64,000 nucleotides of DNA from Budorcas taxicolor (GCF_023091745.1 NC_068935.1:2929001-2993000); one strand, 5' to 3'; counted from the stretch's first letter, positions 23,806 through 35,500 are shown. The notes: generated by a model from the sequence alone, not told the origin. Numbers and translations are program-made.

Positions 23806-24722
23806 CTTTCAGTCATTCAGGTTGTCTGACTTTTTGCGACCCCATGGACTGCAGCACGCCAAGCTTCCCTGTCCTTCACCATCTCCTGGAGCTTGCTCAA
23901 ACTCATGTCCATTGAGTCGGTGATGCCATCCAACTATCTCATCCTCTGTCATCCCCTTCTCCTCCTGCCTTCAAACTTACCCAGCATCAGGGTCTTGGTG
24001 GCCAGAGTATTGGAGCTGCATCTTCAATATTAGTCTTTCCAATGAATATTTAAGATTGATTTCCATTAGGATTGACTAGTTTGATCTCCTTACAGTGCAA
24101 GGGACCCTCAAGAGTCTTCCCCAACACCACATTTCAAAAGCATTGATCCTTCAGTGTTCAGCCTTCTTTACGGTCCAACTCTCACATCCATACACGACTA
24201 ATGGGAAAATCATAACTTTGACTATACAAACCTTTATTTGCAAAGTAATGTCTCTGCTTTTTAATATGCTGTCTAGGTTTGTCATAGCTTTTCTTCCAAG
24301 GAGCAAGCATCTTTGATTCCATGGGTGCAGTCACCATCTGCAGTGATTTTGGAGCCCAAGAAAATAAATTTTGCCACTGTTTCCATTGTTTTCTCTTATT
24401 TTTGCCATGAAGTGATGTTACCGAATGACATGATCTTAGTTTTTTTTTTTTTTTTTAATGTTCAGTTTTAAGTCAGCTTTTTCACTCTCCTCTTTCACTT
24501 TCATCAAGAAGCTTTTTAGTTCCTCTTCGCTTTCTGCCACAAGGGTGGTATCATCTGCTTATCTGAGGTTATCATATCAATACTTCTCCTGGTAATCTTG
24601 ATTCCAGCTTGTGCTTCATCCATCCTGGCATTTCACATGATATACTCTGTATCATGAGAAATGCTGGGCTGGATGAAGCACAAGCTGGAGTGGAGATTGC
24701 CGGGAGAAATATCAATCGGCTC
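23806..24722 (-). mobile_element. BovB, 5'-truncated, with fold-back 5' end
   Basis: Reverse BovB from its 3' end to the RT region (24650), then about 72 bp of the same RT region read forward (24651-24722). The arms 24565-24641 and 24651-24725 form an inverted repeat with a 9-bp spacer. Motif C is lost to a stop. Confidence 0.88.
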
Positions 24723-24739
24723 AGACTCAGACAAGCTTG

Positions 24740-24800
24740 TTATATAATCATGGCTCAGTTACTAACTTGTTAAGAGACATTAGACAAGGTTTCATAAAAA
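24740..24800 (+). mobile_element. MIR-like fragment
   Basis: 'catggctcagttactaactt' followed by 'agacaagg' loosely follows the MIR core CTGGCTCTGCCACTTACTAGCT..GGGCAAG. Weak. Confidence 0.33.
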
Positions 24801-25263
24801 TAGATGGATATATGGATAGAAAGGAATATGCAATTTAATCAGAAAACTTCAGGAGTTTGCTCTAAGGATTACACATGAAACATGTAACAAAATACCTAGC
24901 ATACTTTGGGGACCAAAATACTTTTTTAAAAAACATTTTCTTCTTTTCAAAGTTAGTTTCCAAGAATGATGAGACTGACTATTAGTATTGTTTCTTCATT
25001 GTTTCCATTACTTCTTGAAACTCTGTGTTATTACTACATGTATTAGACTTACTGGATCTGCTGTTTCAGATCAGTCACTTAAAAATTAAAATATAAGTTA
25101 AAATCATTTCTTATCATTCCTCTTCCTATGACATATGTTAAAGGATGAAGAGATTATTGCTCAGTATCTGAAAATAAAACAAAGCTGAACTTATTGATTA
25201 CTGTGACAAGGGAGAGATACACTCATAATATCTCTCAAGCAGAGTGTATATTTGATATTATAT
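24801..25263. other. Unclassified DNA
   Basis: No gene or recognised repeat. Confidence 0.45.
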
Positions 25264-25276
25264 AGGGCTTTTGGAA

Positions 25277-25545
25277 GGAGAAGGCAATGGCACCCCACTC
25301 CAGTACTCTTGCCTGGAAAATCCCATGGATGGAGGAGCCTGGTGGGTTGCAGTCCATGGTGTCACTAAGAGTCGGACATGACTGAGTGATTTCACTTTCA
25401 CTTTTCACTTTCATGCATTGGAGAAGGAAATGACAACCCACTCCAGTGTTCTTGCCTGGAGAATCCCAGGGACAGGGGAGCCTGGTGGGCTGCTGTCTAT
25501 GGGGTTGCACAGAGTCGGACACGTCTGAAGTGACTTAGCAGTAGC
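25277..25545 (+). mobile_element. BOV-A2 SINE with perfect target duplication
   Basis: Two BovA monomers read forward with the usual linker ('ttcactttcacttttcactt') and a CAGTAGC tail. A perfect 13-bp duplication, AGGGCTTTTGGAA, flanks it at 25264-25276 and 25546-25558. Low divergence suggests a recent insertion. Confidence 0.97.
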
Positions 25546-25770
25546 AGGGCTTTTGGAAAGCATGGAGTACAAAAACTGTTGGAAAATCAGGACTAATAAG
25601 CTTGTTATAATCAGTAGAAATGTGCTTAGTCAGGTGAAACTGTTATTGATTTGTTGTCATTCCAAGATATACTTATCAGAATGAAGTTGTCCCCAGTTGA
25701 CTTTCAGAAGAAACAGACACTTATCAGTTGCCTTAGGCAATGTGACCACTCTAAAGAAAAGTGGGTGAAA

Positions 25771-25975
25771 ATGTTAGTCACTCACTCGTGCTTGACTCTT
25801 TATGACCTCATGGGCTGTAGCCCACCAGCCTCTTCTGTTCACGGAATTCTCCAGGCAAGAATATTGGAGTGGGTTGCCATTTCCTTCTCCAGGGGATCTT
25901 CCTGACCCAGGGATTGAACCTGGGTCTCCCGCATTACAGGCAGACTCTTCACTGACTGAGCCACAGGGAAGACCT
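25771..25975 (-). mobile_element. Bov-tA SINE
   Basis: Reverse copy with BovA body ('ggagtgggttgccatttcct', near 25868) and tRNA-like head ending near 25975. The open frames here are SINE-derived. Confidence 0.93.
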
Positions 25976-26087
25976 CAGGGCAGATACAAATTAAAAATAA
26001 GAGCCTCGGTTCTCCTTGTTGACCATAGAGAAAGACTTCAGTCCCTTCCTTTTTTTCAGGAGTTACTTCTCCATCCTTTTTGTGCTT

Positions 26088-26305
26088 TACTGTGCTGTGC
26101 TTAGTCCCTCAGTTGTGTCTGATGCTTTGTGACCCCATGGACTGTAGCCTACCAGGCTCCTCTGTCCATGGGGATTCTCCAGGCCAAAATCCTGGAGTGG
26201 GTAGCCTATCCCTTCTCCAGGGGAAATTCCTGACCCAGGAATCAAACCAGAGGCTCCTGGATTGCAGGCAGATTCTTTACCAGCTAAACTACCAGGAAAG
26301 CCCCC
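26088..26305 (-). mobile_element. Bov-tA SINE
   Basis: Second reverse Bov-tA about 110 bp from the previous one. The body core is altered to 'ggagtgggtagcctatccct' near 26195 and the head lies at the right. Separate insertion. Confidence 0.93.
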
Positions 26306-27009
26306 ATGCTTTTTAAATGTATGCAAATCTTCATAATGATTAAATTAGACTCTTGCCTGTCTGTCATCTTAGCAAAATTTACTCAAGGTCCTGGTAGCAT
26401 TCTTTTTGAAATGCAAACGTCAAGGGATAGTGCATCTATCTTTCAGTTACTTGTGGGAGAGGAAAAGCCTGTCTATAGTGAGCAATTTATTCCAAGTTAC
26501 AATGAGAAGCTAGTTTCTCCTCTGCGGGAATTCAGTAATGGGGATCTCCTCGTTTATCATGATAACATTAAGTCAAACTGTGTGGCAGAGGATGTGTTCA
26601 AGTCCACTTACTTGAGAACTAGTTGCTATTTGGAAAACATGTATGTAATAAGTTGTATATAGCTTGGCTATAAAACAGGACTAGGTATATTTCTGTATTT
26701 GCAATGCCTTAGGTATGGCCTGTGGTGTACATCACATTTTGATTCAATGCTTATTCAATAATAAAACTATTGAGAGAAGGTTTTATTTGTAATTATATTG
26801 CCCCAACACCACTGAGGTAGAGTTTTTATTAACTTTTGAATGTATATCAAACCAGTTCTGTTACCTACTTGTTTACATGCTACATCCATCTTTCCCTAAA
26901 TCTCTGGAAATTTTAGAATTCTCATATGTTTTCTATTGGTCCTATACAGTGTAATAGGCATTAAAGTTTAATAAGCACTCTAGGCTAGAAACATGATCCC
27001 ACCAATTAA
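26306..27009. other. Non-repetitive stretch with a 118-codon frame
   Basis: The forward frame 26306-26662 (118 codons) begins at the SINE border and shows no domain, signal peptide or transmembrane segment that I recognise. It could be chance. The remainder to 27009 is AT-rich and unassigned. Confidence 0.4.
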
Positions 27010-27078
27010 GCACACAATTATGAATTCAAATTCCGGGGCTTGACTTTCAGCCTACCCCTTACTAGCTATGTGTCTATG
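27010..27078 (+). mobile_element. MIR fragment, cut by BovB
   Basis: 'gaattcaaattccggggctt' then 'cttactagctatgtg' follows the MIR consensus (GGGTTCGAATCC...CTTACTAGCTGTGTG). The stretch 27460-27495 beyond the BovB may be its continuation. Confidence 0.5.
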
Positions 27079-27456
27079 TGCTTTTGAACTGTGGTTTTGG
27101 AGAAGACTCTTGAGAGTCCCTTGGACTGCAAGGAGATCCAACCAGTCCATCTTAAAGGAGATCAGTCCTGGATGTTCATTGGAAGGACTGATGCTGAAGC
27201 TGACACTCCAATACTTTGGCCACCTGATGCGAAAAGCTGACTCATTGGAAAAGACCCAGATTCTGGGAGGGCTTGGGGGCAGGAGGAGAAGGGGATGACA
27301 GAGGATGAAATGGCTGGATGGCATCACCGACTCGATGGACATGAGTATGAGTGAACTCCGGGAGTTAGTGATGGACAGGGAGGCCTGGCGTGCTGTGATT
27401 CATGGGATCACGAAGAGTCAGACACGACTGAGTGACTGAACTAAACTGAACTGATG
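27079..27456 (+). mobile_element. BovB 3' end
   Basis: Forward BovB from 'gcttttgaactgtgg' to the terminal CTGAA repeats (about 27440-27456). Confidence 0.93.
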
Positions 27457-27499
27457 GACAAATTATTATGTACTAGTTTCTTTATGTGGCTTTTATCAT

Positions 27500-28450
27500 G
27501 CTCATCCTTGCATGAATGTTCCCTTGGTATCTCCAATTTTCCTGAAGAGATCTCTAGTCTTTCCCATTCTATTGTTTTCCTCTATTCGTTGCATTGTTTT
27601 TTAAGAAGGCCTTCTTATCTCTCCATCATAAAGGACAGAAATGATAAGGACCTAACAGAAGCAGAAGAGATTAAGAAGAATACACAGAACAATTGTACTA
27701 AAAAGCTCTTAATGATATGGATAACTATGATGGTGTGGTCACCCACCTAGAGCTGGACATCCTGGAATGCAAATTCAAGTGCCTCAGGAAGCATTACTAC
27801 TTACAAAACGAGTGGAGGTGATGGAATTCCAGCTGAGCTATTAAAACCCTAAAAGATGACGATGTTAAATGTTAAAGGGCTGCACTCAGTATGTCAGAAA
27901 ACTTGGAAAACTCAGCAGTAACCACAGGACGAAAAAGGTTCAGTTTTTATTCCAATCTCAAAGAACTGCAATGACAAAGACTGTTCAAACTACCATACAA
28001 TTGTGCTCACTTTTCATGCTAGCAACGTTATGCTCAAAATCCTTCAAGCTAGGCTTCAGCAGCATATGAACCAAGAATTTCCAGACATAAAAGCTGGGTT
28101 TAGAAAAGGCAGAAGAATCAAAGATCAAATTGTCAACATTCATTGGATCAATGAGAAAGCAAAGGAAGTCCAGAAAAACATCTACCTCTGCTTCATTGAC
28201 TAGACTAAAGCCTTTGACTATGTGAATCACAAAATCTGTGGAAAATTCTTAAAGATATGGGAGTACCAGACCTGATGTTGGGAAAGACTGAAGGCAAAAG
28301 GAAAAGGGTAGCTGAGGAAGGGATGGCTAGATAGCATCATGGACTCAATGGGCTTAAGCTTGAGCAAACTCTGGGAGATAGTGGAGGAGGGAGAGTCTGG
28401 CTTGCTGCAGTCCATGAGGTCACAAAAAGTCAGACATGACTTAGCAATGA
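27500..28450 (+). mobile_element. BovB with inverted 5' segment and internal deletion
   Basis: The left 124 bp (27500-27623) is the BovB linker region in reverse. From about 27626 the element reads forward starting 'ataaaggacagaaatg', which in element coordinates directly follows the inverted piece. This is a clean twin-priming structure. Within the forward part about 0.85 kb is missing at about 28272: the RT breaks off at 'gagtaccagacc' and resumes in the C-terminal region at 'tgatgttgggaaag'. Dead copy. Confidence 0.9.
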
Positions 28451-29139
28451 GAATAATTTTTTTATGTGAAAAATATAGATACTAATAATATATTCTGTAT
28501 AGGTTTATCTGGGGGAATCAATATGTTACCAAATGTAACATAGTTATATCAATTAATTTTATAGTTAAATCAGTTTATAATTATATAATTTTCACAATTT
28601 TGAAATAATTTAGTTATAATAATATTTTCAAAGTATCTGACACATAGTAAGGACTATATATTGTATTTTTGAAATTAAAACTATTCTTATACTATATGTT
28701 TCTTAAGATCAGAATGTACAATTTATTTTATACCTGAATAACATCTAATACTAATAAAAGCTATACTTCATTTATAGTGCAAATATACTTTAAGTTTTTT
28801 CCTTCCTGATTCACCATCTAATATGATATAGAGTACAGAGTACATGATGTATAATCATTCAAAATTGTTTATTACAAATGAATAACTATTTACAAATAAC
28901 AAGCTGGAGAATGGGAAATAGTTCAGTAGCAATAAAATGATGATCGGACCAGATAGACAGTGATTATATATTAACATATCCAAAAAAGTTCTGTATCAGA
29001 CTCCATGGGGTGTAAAAATCAATAGCAAATGGAATTTTTTATGAAAATCATATGTAGCATTGGCATTGGGAATAATGAACAATTCTGTAAGAAGCAATGT
29101 TGCAAAATTGGAAAGAGTTTTGATTTAAGTTTTAATGAA
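28451..29139. other. AT-rich unclassified DNA
   Basis: No gene and no young repeat recognised. Confidence 0.5.
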
Positions 29140-29340
29140 TCTGGGGTTCAAGTGTAACCTACACTGTGTATTAGCTGTTACCTAGAGCAATTCATTTAAC
29201 TTTTCCCAGTTTCTCATTGTGAAATGAGGATTATAATACTTACAACTTACAGAATTATTAAAATAAAATTTTATAATTTACTTAAAGTGCTTTGTACATG
29301 GAAAACGCATGGCAACTTACACTCATTATAAGCATTAATT
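29140..29340 (+). mobile_element. MIR SINE
   Basis: Follows MIR from the 'ggggttcaagtgtaacct' region through 'tttctcattgtgaaatgagg' and 'ttaaagtgctttgtacatgg' to an 'agcattaatt' end. Ancient, about two thirds of the element. Confidence 0.75.
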
Positions 29341-29345
29341 GTAGT

Positions 29346-29553
29346 TAGGGCTTCGCAGCTGGTGCAGTGGTAAGGAATTCACCTGTCAATTCAGGAGACC
29401 CTGGTTCAATCCTTGGGTTGGATGATTCCTTGGAGTAGGAAATGGCAACTCCACTTCAGTATTTTTGCTTGAAAATTCTATGGATACCGGAGCCTGGCAG
29501 GCTACAGTCCACAGGATTGCAAAGAGTGGGACAGGACTGGGCGACTGAGCATT
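29346..29553 (+). mobile_element. Bov-tA SINE
   Basis: Head 'agggcttcgcagctggtgca', box B-like 'ggttcaatccttgg' (about 29402) and BovA body to 'gcgactgagc'. AGCATTA occurs on both sides (29331-29337 and 29548-29554), a possible short duplication. Confidence 0.92.
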
Positions 29554-30530
29554 ATCAGAAAAATCTTGTGCATTTTAGAAGCATTACCAATTAAATTCTT
29601 TCTGTTTGGATGGCAGACCAGAAGAGGTGATTGAAAGATATTTTCTGTTTGTTTAAATGTGTTTATATGTAGATTTTAGTTCCTGAAATAATATTTCATT
29701 AGCAGCTCTCTATTAGCAAGGTTAATGTTGCCTATATAGAGTTTATTTGCAGCTTACCACATTTATAACCTAACTAACCCAATGAACTGATATAATTAGA
29801 TATTGCAAGCTTAATTGGTAAATAACACCATTATGCCACTCTCAGAATGAATCAACATGTTCAATAGAATATCTTTGTATATTTAAAAAAATTTATTCAG
29901 GGGAACATCTGTTTTATAAAATTACAGAAATAATGCATATTCATACAGAAAAAATTAGAAACTGCTCATATTTATAAGAAAGAAAATACCAAAAATAGTC
30001 AAATTTCATAACTCAAAGAAATTCTCTATTAAAATCTGAACATATATCATTTCAGAGTATTTTTTCCTGCCTGTACTATTTATACTTTGTTCCTATACAG
30101 GCTGCATGTTTTTTTCATTACTTAATACTTTTTATGAGAAGAATTTTCCAAGCAGTTTTGTTGGAAGCTGAATATAATTTCTTTCTGTAAATGTATCATA
30201 GTTTACTTAGGCAATCTCCTATTACTAATCATTACCTCACTTGTCCCAAAATATTGACTATTATGTGTGTGTGTGTGTGTGTGTGTGTGTATAAATTGCC
30301 TCTGATTAAATAATTGGCAGCTTTAAATACATGGATTTAAGTCAGTTAAAAGTTGAAAAGTTAAAACATTTTGAAAAACAATAGGTTTATTTCACATATC
30401 AGGAACATCTTTTTTTTTTTTAAAGGTCTTTAGGTAGTGGTAAAACCCTCACTTTTGTAGGTGAAGTTTATGAAAAGTTAGGGCTACAGAGTGTGTGAAA
30501 GAAATCTGGAAAACTTGTATATATATATAT
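29554..30530. other. AT-rich DNA, possible ancient L1 3' UTR, TG microsatellite
   Basis: 29925-30260 has the flavour of reverse-oriented 3' UTRs of ancient L1 families ('tttactt..gcaatctcctatta'), uncertain. A (TG)n tract of about 14 units lies at 30264-30291 and a T run near 30411. Confidence 0.4.
30264..30291. repeat. (TG)n microsatellite
   Basis: Fourteen uninterrupted TG dinucleotides. Confidence 0.97.
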
Positions 30531-31950
30531 AGCTCAGGAAACTCAAAAGGAGCTCTGTATCAACTTAGAGGGGTGAGATGGGGAGGTAAATGGGAGGGAG
30601 TTTCAAAAGGGAGGGGATATATATATACACATACATACACACATACGTGAACCGTGAAATTCCAGATGTTCAAGCTGGTTTTAGAAAAGGTAGAGGATCC
30701 ACAGATCAAATTGCCAACATCTGCTGGATCATTGAAAAAGCAAGAGAGTTCCAGAAAAATATCTATTTTTGCTTTATTGAAAATGCCAAAGCCTTTGACT
30801 GTGTGGATCACAATAAACTGTGGAAAATTCTACAAGAGGTGGGAATACCAGACCACCTGACCTGCCTCTTGAGAAACCTACATGCAGGTCAGGAAGCAAC
30901 AGTTAGAACTGGACATGGAACAACAGACTGGTTCCAAATAGGAAAAGGAGTATGTCAAGGCTGTATACTGTCACCCTGTTTATTTAACTTATATGCAGAG
31001 TACATCATGAGAAACGCTGGACTGGAAGAAACACAAGCTGGAAACAAGATTGCCAGGAGAAATATTAATAACCTCAGAAATGCAGATGACACCACCCTTA
31101 TGGCAGAAAGTGAAGAGGAACTAAAAACCGTCTTGATGAAAGTGAAAGAGGAGAGTGAAAAAGTTGGCTTAAAGCTCAACATTCAGAAAACTAAGATCAT
31201 GGCATGCGGTCCCATCACTTCATGGGAAATAGATGGGGAAATAGTGGAAACAGTGTCAGACTTTATTTTTTGGGGCTCCAAAATCACTGCAGATGGTGAC
31301 TGCAACCATGAAATTAAAAGATGCTTACTTTTAATTAGAAAGGAAAGGAAAGTTATGACCAAATTAGATAGCATATTGAAAAGCAGAGATATTACTTTGC
31401 CAACAAAGTTCTGTCCAGTCAAGGCTATGGTTTTTCCAGTGGTCATCAATGGATGTGAGATTTGGACTGTGAAGAAAGCTGAGCGCCGAAGAATTGATGC
31501 TTTTGAACTGTGGTGTTGGAGAAGACTCTTGAGAGTCCCTTGGACTGCAAGGAGATCCAAGCAGTCCATTCTAAAGGAGATCAGCCCTGGGTATTCTTTG
31601 GAAGGAATGATGCTAAAGCTGAAACTCCTGTACTTTGGCCACCTCATGCGAAGAGTTGATTCATTGGAAAAGACTATGATGCTGGAAGAAATTGGGGGCA
31701 GGAGGAAAACGAGACAACAGAGGATGAAATGGCTGGATGGTGTCACTGACTCGATGGACGTGAGTTTGAGTGAACCACGGGAGTTGGTGATGGACAGGGA
31801 GGCCTGGCATGCTACAATTCATGGGGTCACAAAAGTCAGACACGACTGAGTGACTGAACTGAACTGAACTGAACTGATGGCTGATTCATGTTGAGGTTTG
31901 ACAGAAAACAGCAAATTCTGTAAAGTAACTAGCCTTCAATGAAAAATAAA
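30531..31950 (+). mobile_element. L1 3' end split by a BovB
   Basis: Left piece 30531-30643 is the young L1 3' UTR ('gctctgtatcaacttagagg'). The right piece 31877-31950 continues it ('ctgattcatgttgaggtttg') into an A-rich tail. BovB lies between at 30644-31876. Compare the uninterrupted version at 4270-4440. Confidence 0.88.
30644..31876 (+). mobile_element. BovB nested in L1, longest surviving frame
   Basis: 5'-truncated forward BovB from the RT fingers to the 3' terminus. The frame 30590-31849 (419 codons, first codons from L1) covers most of the RT and the whole C-terminal region. Motif A is FIENAKAFDCVDH and motif C is NADD in place of YADD, so the RT is not expected to work. The endonuclease is absent. 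The terminal CTGAA repeats are at about 31855-31876. Confidence 0.95.
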
Positions 31951-32787
31951 TTATTTTTAATATAAATTTATTTATTCTAATTGGAGGCTAATTACTTTAC
32001 AATATTGTATTGGTTTTGCCATACATCAACATGAATCCACCATGGGTGTACATGTGTTCCACATCCTGAAACCCTCTCCCACCTCCCTCTCCATATCATC
32101 CCTCTTGTTCATTCCAGTGCACCAGCCCTGAGCATCCTGTATCGCGCGTAGAACCTGGACTGATGATTCGTTTCATATATGATATTATACATGTTTCAGT
32201 GCCATTTTTCCAAATCATCCCACCCTCTCCCTCTCCCACAGAGTCCAAAAGACTGTTTTATACATCTGTGTCTCTTTTGCAATCTTGCGTACAGGGATAT
32301 CGTTACCATCTTTCTACATTCCTTATATATGCGTTAGTGTACTGTATTGGTGTCTTTCTTTCTGGCTTATTTCACCCTGTATAATCGGCTCCAGGATCAT
32401 GACCTCATTAGAACTGATTCAAATGTATTCTTTTTAATGGCTGAGTAATACTCCATTGTGTGTATGTACCACAGTTTTTTATCCATTCATCTGCTGATGG
32501 ACATCTAGGTTGCTTCCATGTCCTGGCTATTATAAACAGTGCTGCGATGAACATTGGGGTACACGTGTCTCTTTCAGTTCTGGTTCCCTTGGTATGTATG
32601 CCCAGCAGTGGGATTGCTGGGTCATATGGCAGTTCTATTTCCAGTATTTAAAGGAATGTCCACACTTTTCTCCATAGCGGCTGTACTAGTTTGCATTCCC
32701 ACCAACAGTGTAAGAGGGTTCCTTTTTCTCCACACCCTCTCCAGCATTTATTGCTTGTAGACTTTTGGATAGCAGCCATTCTGACAG
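31951..32787 (-). mobile_element. Young L1, 5'-truncated, tail-to-tail with previous L1
   Basis: Reverse L1 3' UTR ('taattggaggctaattactt', about 31979) through to the ORF2 C-terminus ('gcagtgggattgctgggtca', about 32605). It ends near 32787. Confidence 0.93.
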
Positions 32788-32905
32788 GCGGATTCTTTAC
32801 CAACTTAGCATATCCCTTCTTCAGTGGATCTTCCTGACCCAGGAATCCAACTGGGATCTCCTGCACTGCAGGCAGAACTTTACCAACTGAGCTATATAGA
32901 TGTGT
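32788..32905 (-). mobile_element. Bov-tA fragment, rearranged
   Basis: The tRNA-like head in reverse ('tcttcctgacccaggaatcc') with a duplicated scrap of the head, 'gattctttaccaac', at its left edge. The BovA body is missing. A TG/TA-rich tract follows to about 32955. Confidence 0.8.
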
Positions 32906-32955
32906 GTGTGTGTATTCAATTTGTATATACATATATACATATATATACACATATG

Positions 32956-34035
32956 CATATTTTTACTTTTCATCTTAGATCTCATCATCTAATGGTAGGT
33001 GCTTTTTTCATTGAAATGAAAAGAAATTATTTTCTGCAATAGTAACAAACCTAATTCTCATACAAAGGAAGAATCATAAATATTAAAAGTGCTGAATAAT
33101 CCACCACCTATGAAATCTGAAGTAGATATATGCTCACATCACTTATAATTTTTATTTCTTCTAACCAAAATGAAAGAAAAGAGGTTTTTACTAAAATAAA
33201 AATAACAAATCCAAGTAACTTTTAGAAATGAGTATCCTTATGCTAACATCAAATTTTTTTAAATTTTCTTTTCACAAAGCATTCATTTTATTTTAGTTTT
33301 GTTACTATAAAAATTCGATTGAGATTTCTTGGCATGTATAAACCATATTTTTCTGAAAATAATTGATAATTTAAATTGAATTATTTTTGGTAATTAGTAA
33401 TTGGTTATCATTTCTTTTACCAAATAACAGGCCCTATTACACGTTAACTATTCCTTTGTCATCTTTCATCTCCCAAACTTATTCTGAAGCTGCTCAGGCA
33501 GCTTTAGGTTTTCTGCTTTATTTAGATAATACCAAAACATTTGATGACAGTTGCTAATATTCATTCAAAAACACAGATGCTCTGATTATATTTTTGCAAA
33601 TGTTTTCTGAGAGTAAAACACAAATCTGATTCTCCATAAGAGGAAAGGTTAGACGTTTGACTGCATTATTAGAATATGCTTTGAAATCTGTAATCAGTCT
33701 CCCGCCTCTCCCTCTCTCTTTCTTCCTGCTTAAGTTTGCTCACCATTATTTTGTGTTCCTGCATAATATGGCTCACTAGACGATAGCAAGAGTCCAAGAT
33801 TTTGATTTATACTTAAAGTAAATAGAATGCAATTTTTACTGCAGTCTTCAGCCTAAACTGCTTTGGGTTTGGTGATGGGTGATTTTGAGACTGCCCTAGA
33901 TAACAATGACAAAGCGCCTTATTTCTCATTGGCTCTATTCCACATTTTAACATATATATTCAGAAATCTCTTAGAGAAGCAGGGTAATTTACACACAGTT
34001 CTGCATATGACTGTTATCACATTGTAATATCCTCA
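32956..34035. other. Non-repetitive stretch without a gene
   Basis: No open frame of interest and no recognised transposon. 33420-34000 is less AT-rich than its surroundings and free of obvious repeats. Confidence 0.5.
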
Positions 34036-34251
34036 CAGTTCAGTTCAGTTCAGTCGCTCAGTCGTGTCCGACTCTTTGTGACCCCATGAATCACAGCACG
34101 CCAGGCCTCCCTGTCCATCACTCACTCCTGGAGTTCACTCAAACTCATGTCCATCCAGTCGGTGATGCTATTCAGCCATCTCATCCTCGGTCGTCCCCTT
34201 CTCCTCCTGCCCCCAATCCCTCCCAGCATCAGAGTCTTTTCCAATGAGTCA
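34036..34251 (-). mobile_element. BovB 3' end, short
   Basis: 216 bp of the BovB terminus in reverse, starting with CAGTT repeats and little diverged. It ends abruptly at 'ccaatgagtca'. Confidence 0.94.
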
Positions 34252-34871
34252 GCATTATACTAAATTGTCACAATTGGCAAGATGCAGATGTAATATACAG
34301 ATCACTGATTTTTATTGTACCTGTTAAAAGGATAATTTAATATCATATGACTGTAGACTGAAATCTGTATGATAGAATGCATATATTTTGGAAAAATAAA
34401 TTCAGTAGAAAAGTGAGTTGGTATTTTAAAAATAAAATAGATATTATCATGAAGTAGTATTTAATAATATATGATTATCACCATATAAATGCCTTTTAAT
34501 TGGCATATTAATAACAAAAATATCTTCATTCAGGGCTGAATGAGTCGACATATTTTAAAAACACATTTAGAAAGAAAAAGTAAAACTGAGAGTTTTAAAA
34601 TGAGAAATCATTATAGAAAGTTCAAAATCCATTAGAATCAGGTGATTTTACCATCATACATGTGTTATATATGAAGACAGGTTGCTAAAGAGATATGATA
34701 AGCGTGGAAACGGTAGGCTGGTTATGTGAAGCATGGCAATTTCCTTTTAGTTACAATGATGAGTCTTCTTTGAAGAGGAAATCTTTTCCTAGTTAAATTC
34801 AAATGTTTCTGGGTTTGACTTGAACTGTGAGTGCCGCTTTCAGTGTCATATCTTTTTGCATTTTCAATTCT
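34252..34871. other. AT-rich unclassified DNA
   Basis: No gene or recognised repeat. Confidence 0.5.
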
Positions 34872-34969
34872 GCAAGTCAATAGGTGCCCAATATGCCACT
34901 GGAAAATAGTGGGGAAATAAATCCAGAAAGAATGAAGAGACAGAGCCAAAGTGAAAACAATGGCAAGCT

Positions 34970-35500
34970 GTGGATGTGACTGGTGACAGAAGTAATGCCC
35001 GATGCTGTAAAGAACAATATTGCATAGGAACCTGGAATGTTAGGTTGATGAATCAAGGACAATTGGAAGTGATCAAACAGGAGATGGCAAGAGTGAACAT
35101 CAACATTTTAGGAATCAGTGAACTAAAATGGGCTGGAATAGGTGAATTTAATTCAGATGACCATTATATCTACTACTGCGGGCAAGAATCCCTTAGAAGA
35201 AATGGAATAGCCCTCATAGTCAATGAAAGAGTCCAAAATGCAGTACTTGGATGCAATCTCAAAAATGACAAAATGATCTCTATTCATTTCCAAGGCAAAC
35301 CAAACAATATGACAGTAATGAAAGTCTATGTCCCAACCACTAATGCCGAAGAAGCTGAAATTGAACGGTTCTATGAAGACCTACAAGACCTTCTAGAACT
35401 AGCACCAAAAAAAAGATGTCCTTTACTTCACAAGGGACTGGAATGCAAAAGTAGAAAGTCAAGAGATACCTGGCAAGTTTGGCCTTGGAGTACAAAATGA
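34970..35500 (+). pseudogene. BovB endonuclease domain remnant
   Basis: 176 codons. Residues 17-150 follow the APE-like endonuclease that nicks target DNA for target-primed reverse transcription, with N23, E51 and the VYVPTTNA strand in place. The frame shifts after about residue 146 at a run of eight A, replacing the GDWNAKVG active-site loop with unrelated residues. It is therefore truncated before the catalytic core is complete. Confidence 0.85.

Noticed and set aside
31183..31746. 187-codon minus frame
   Set aside because: Antisense of the forward BovB at 30644-31876.
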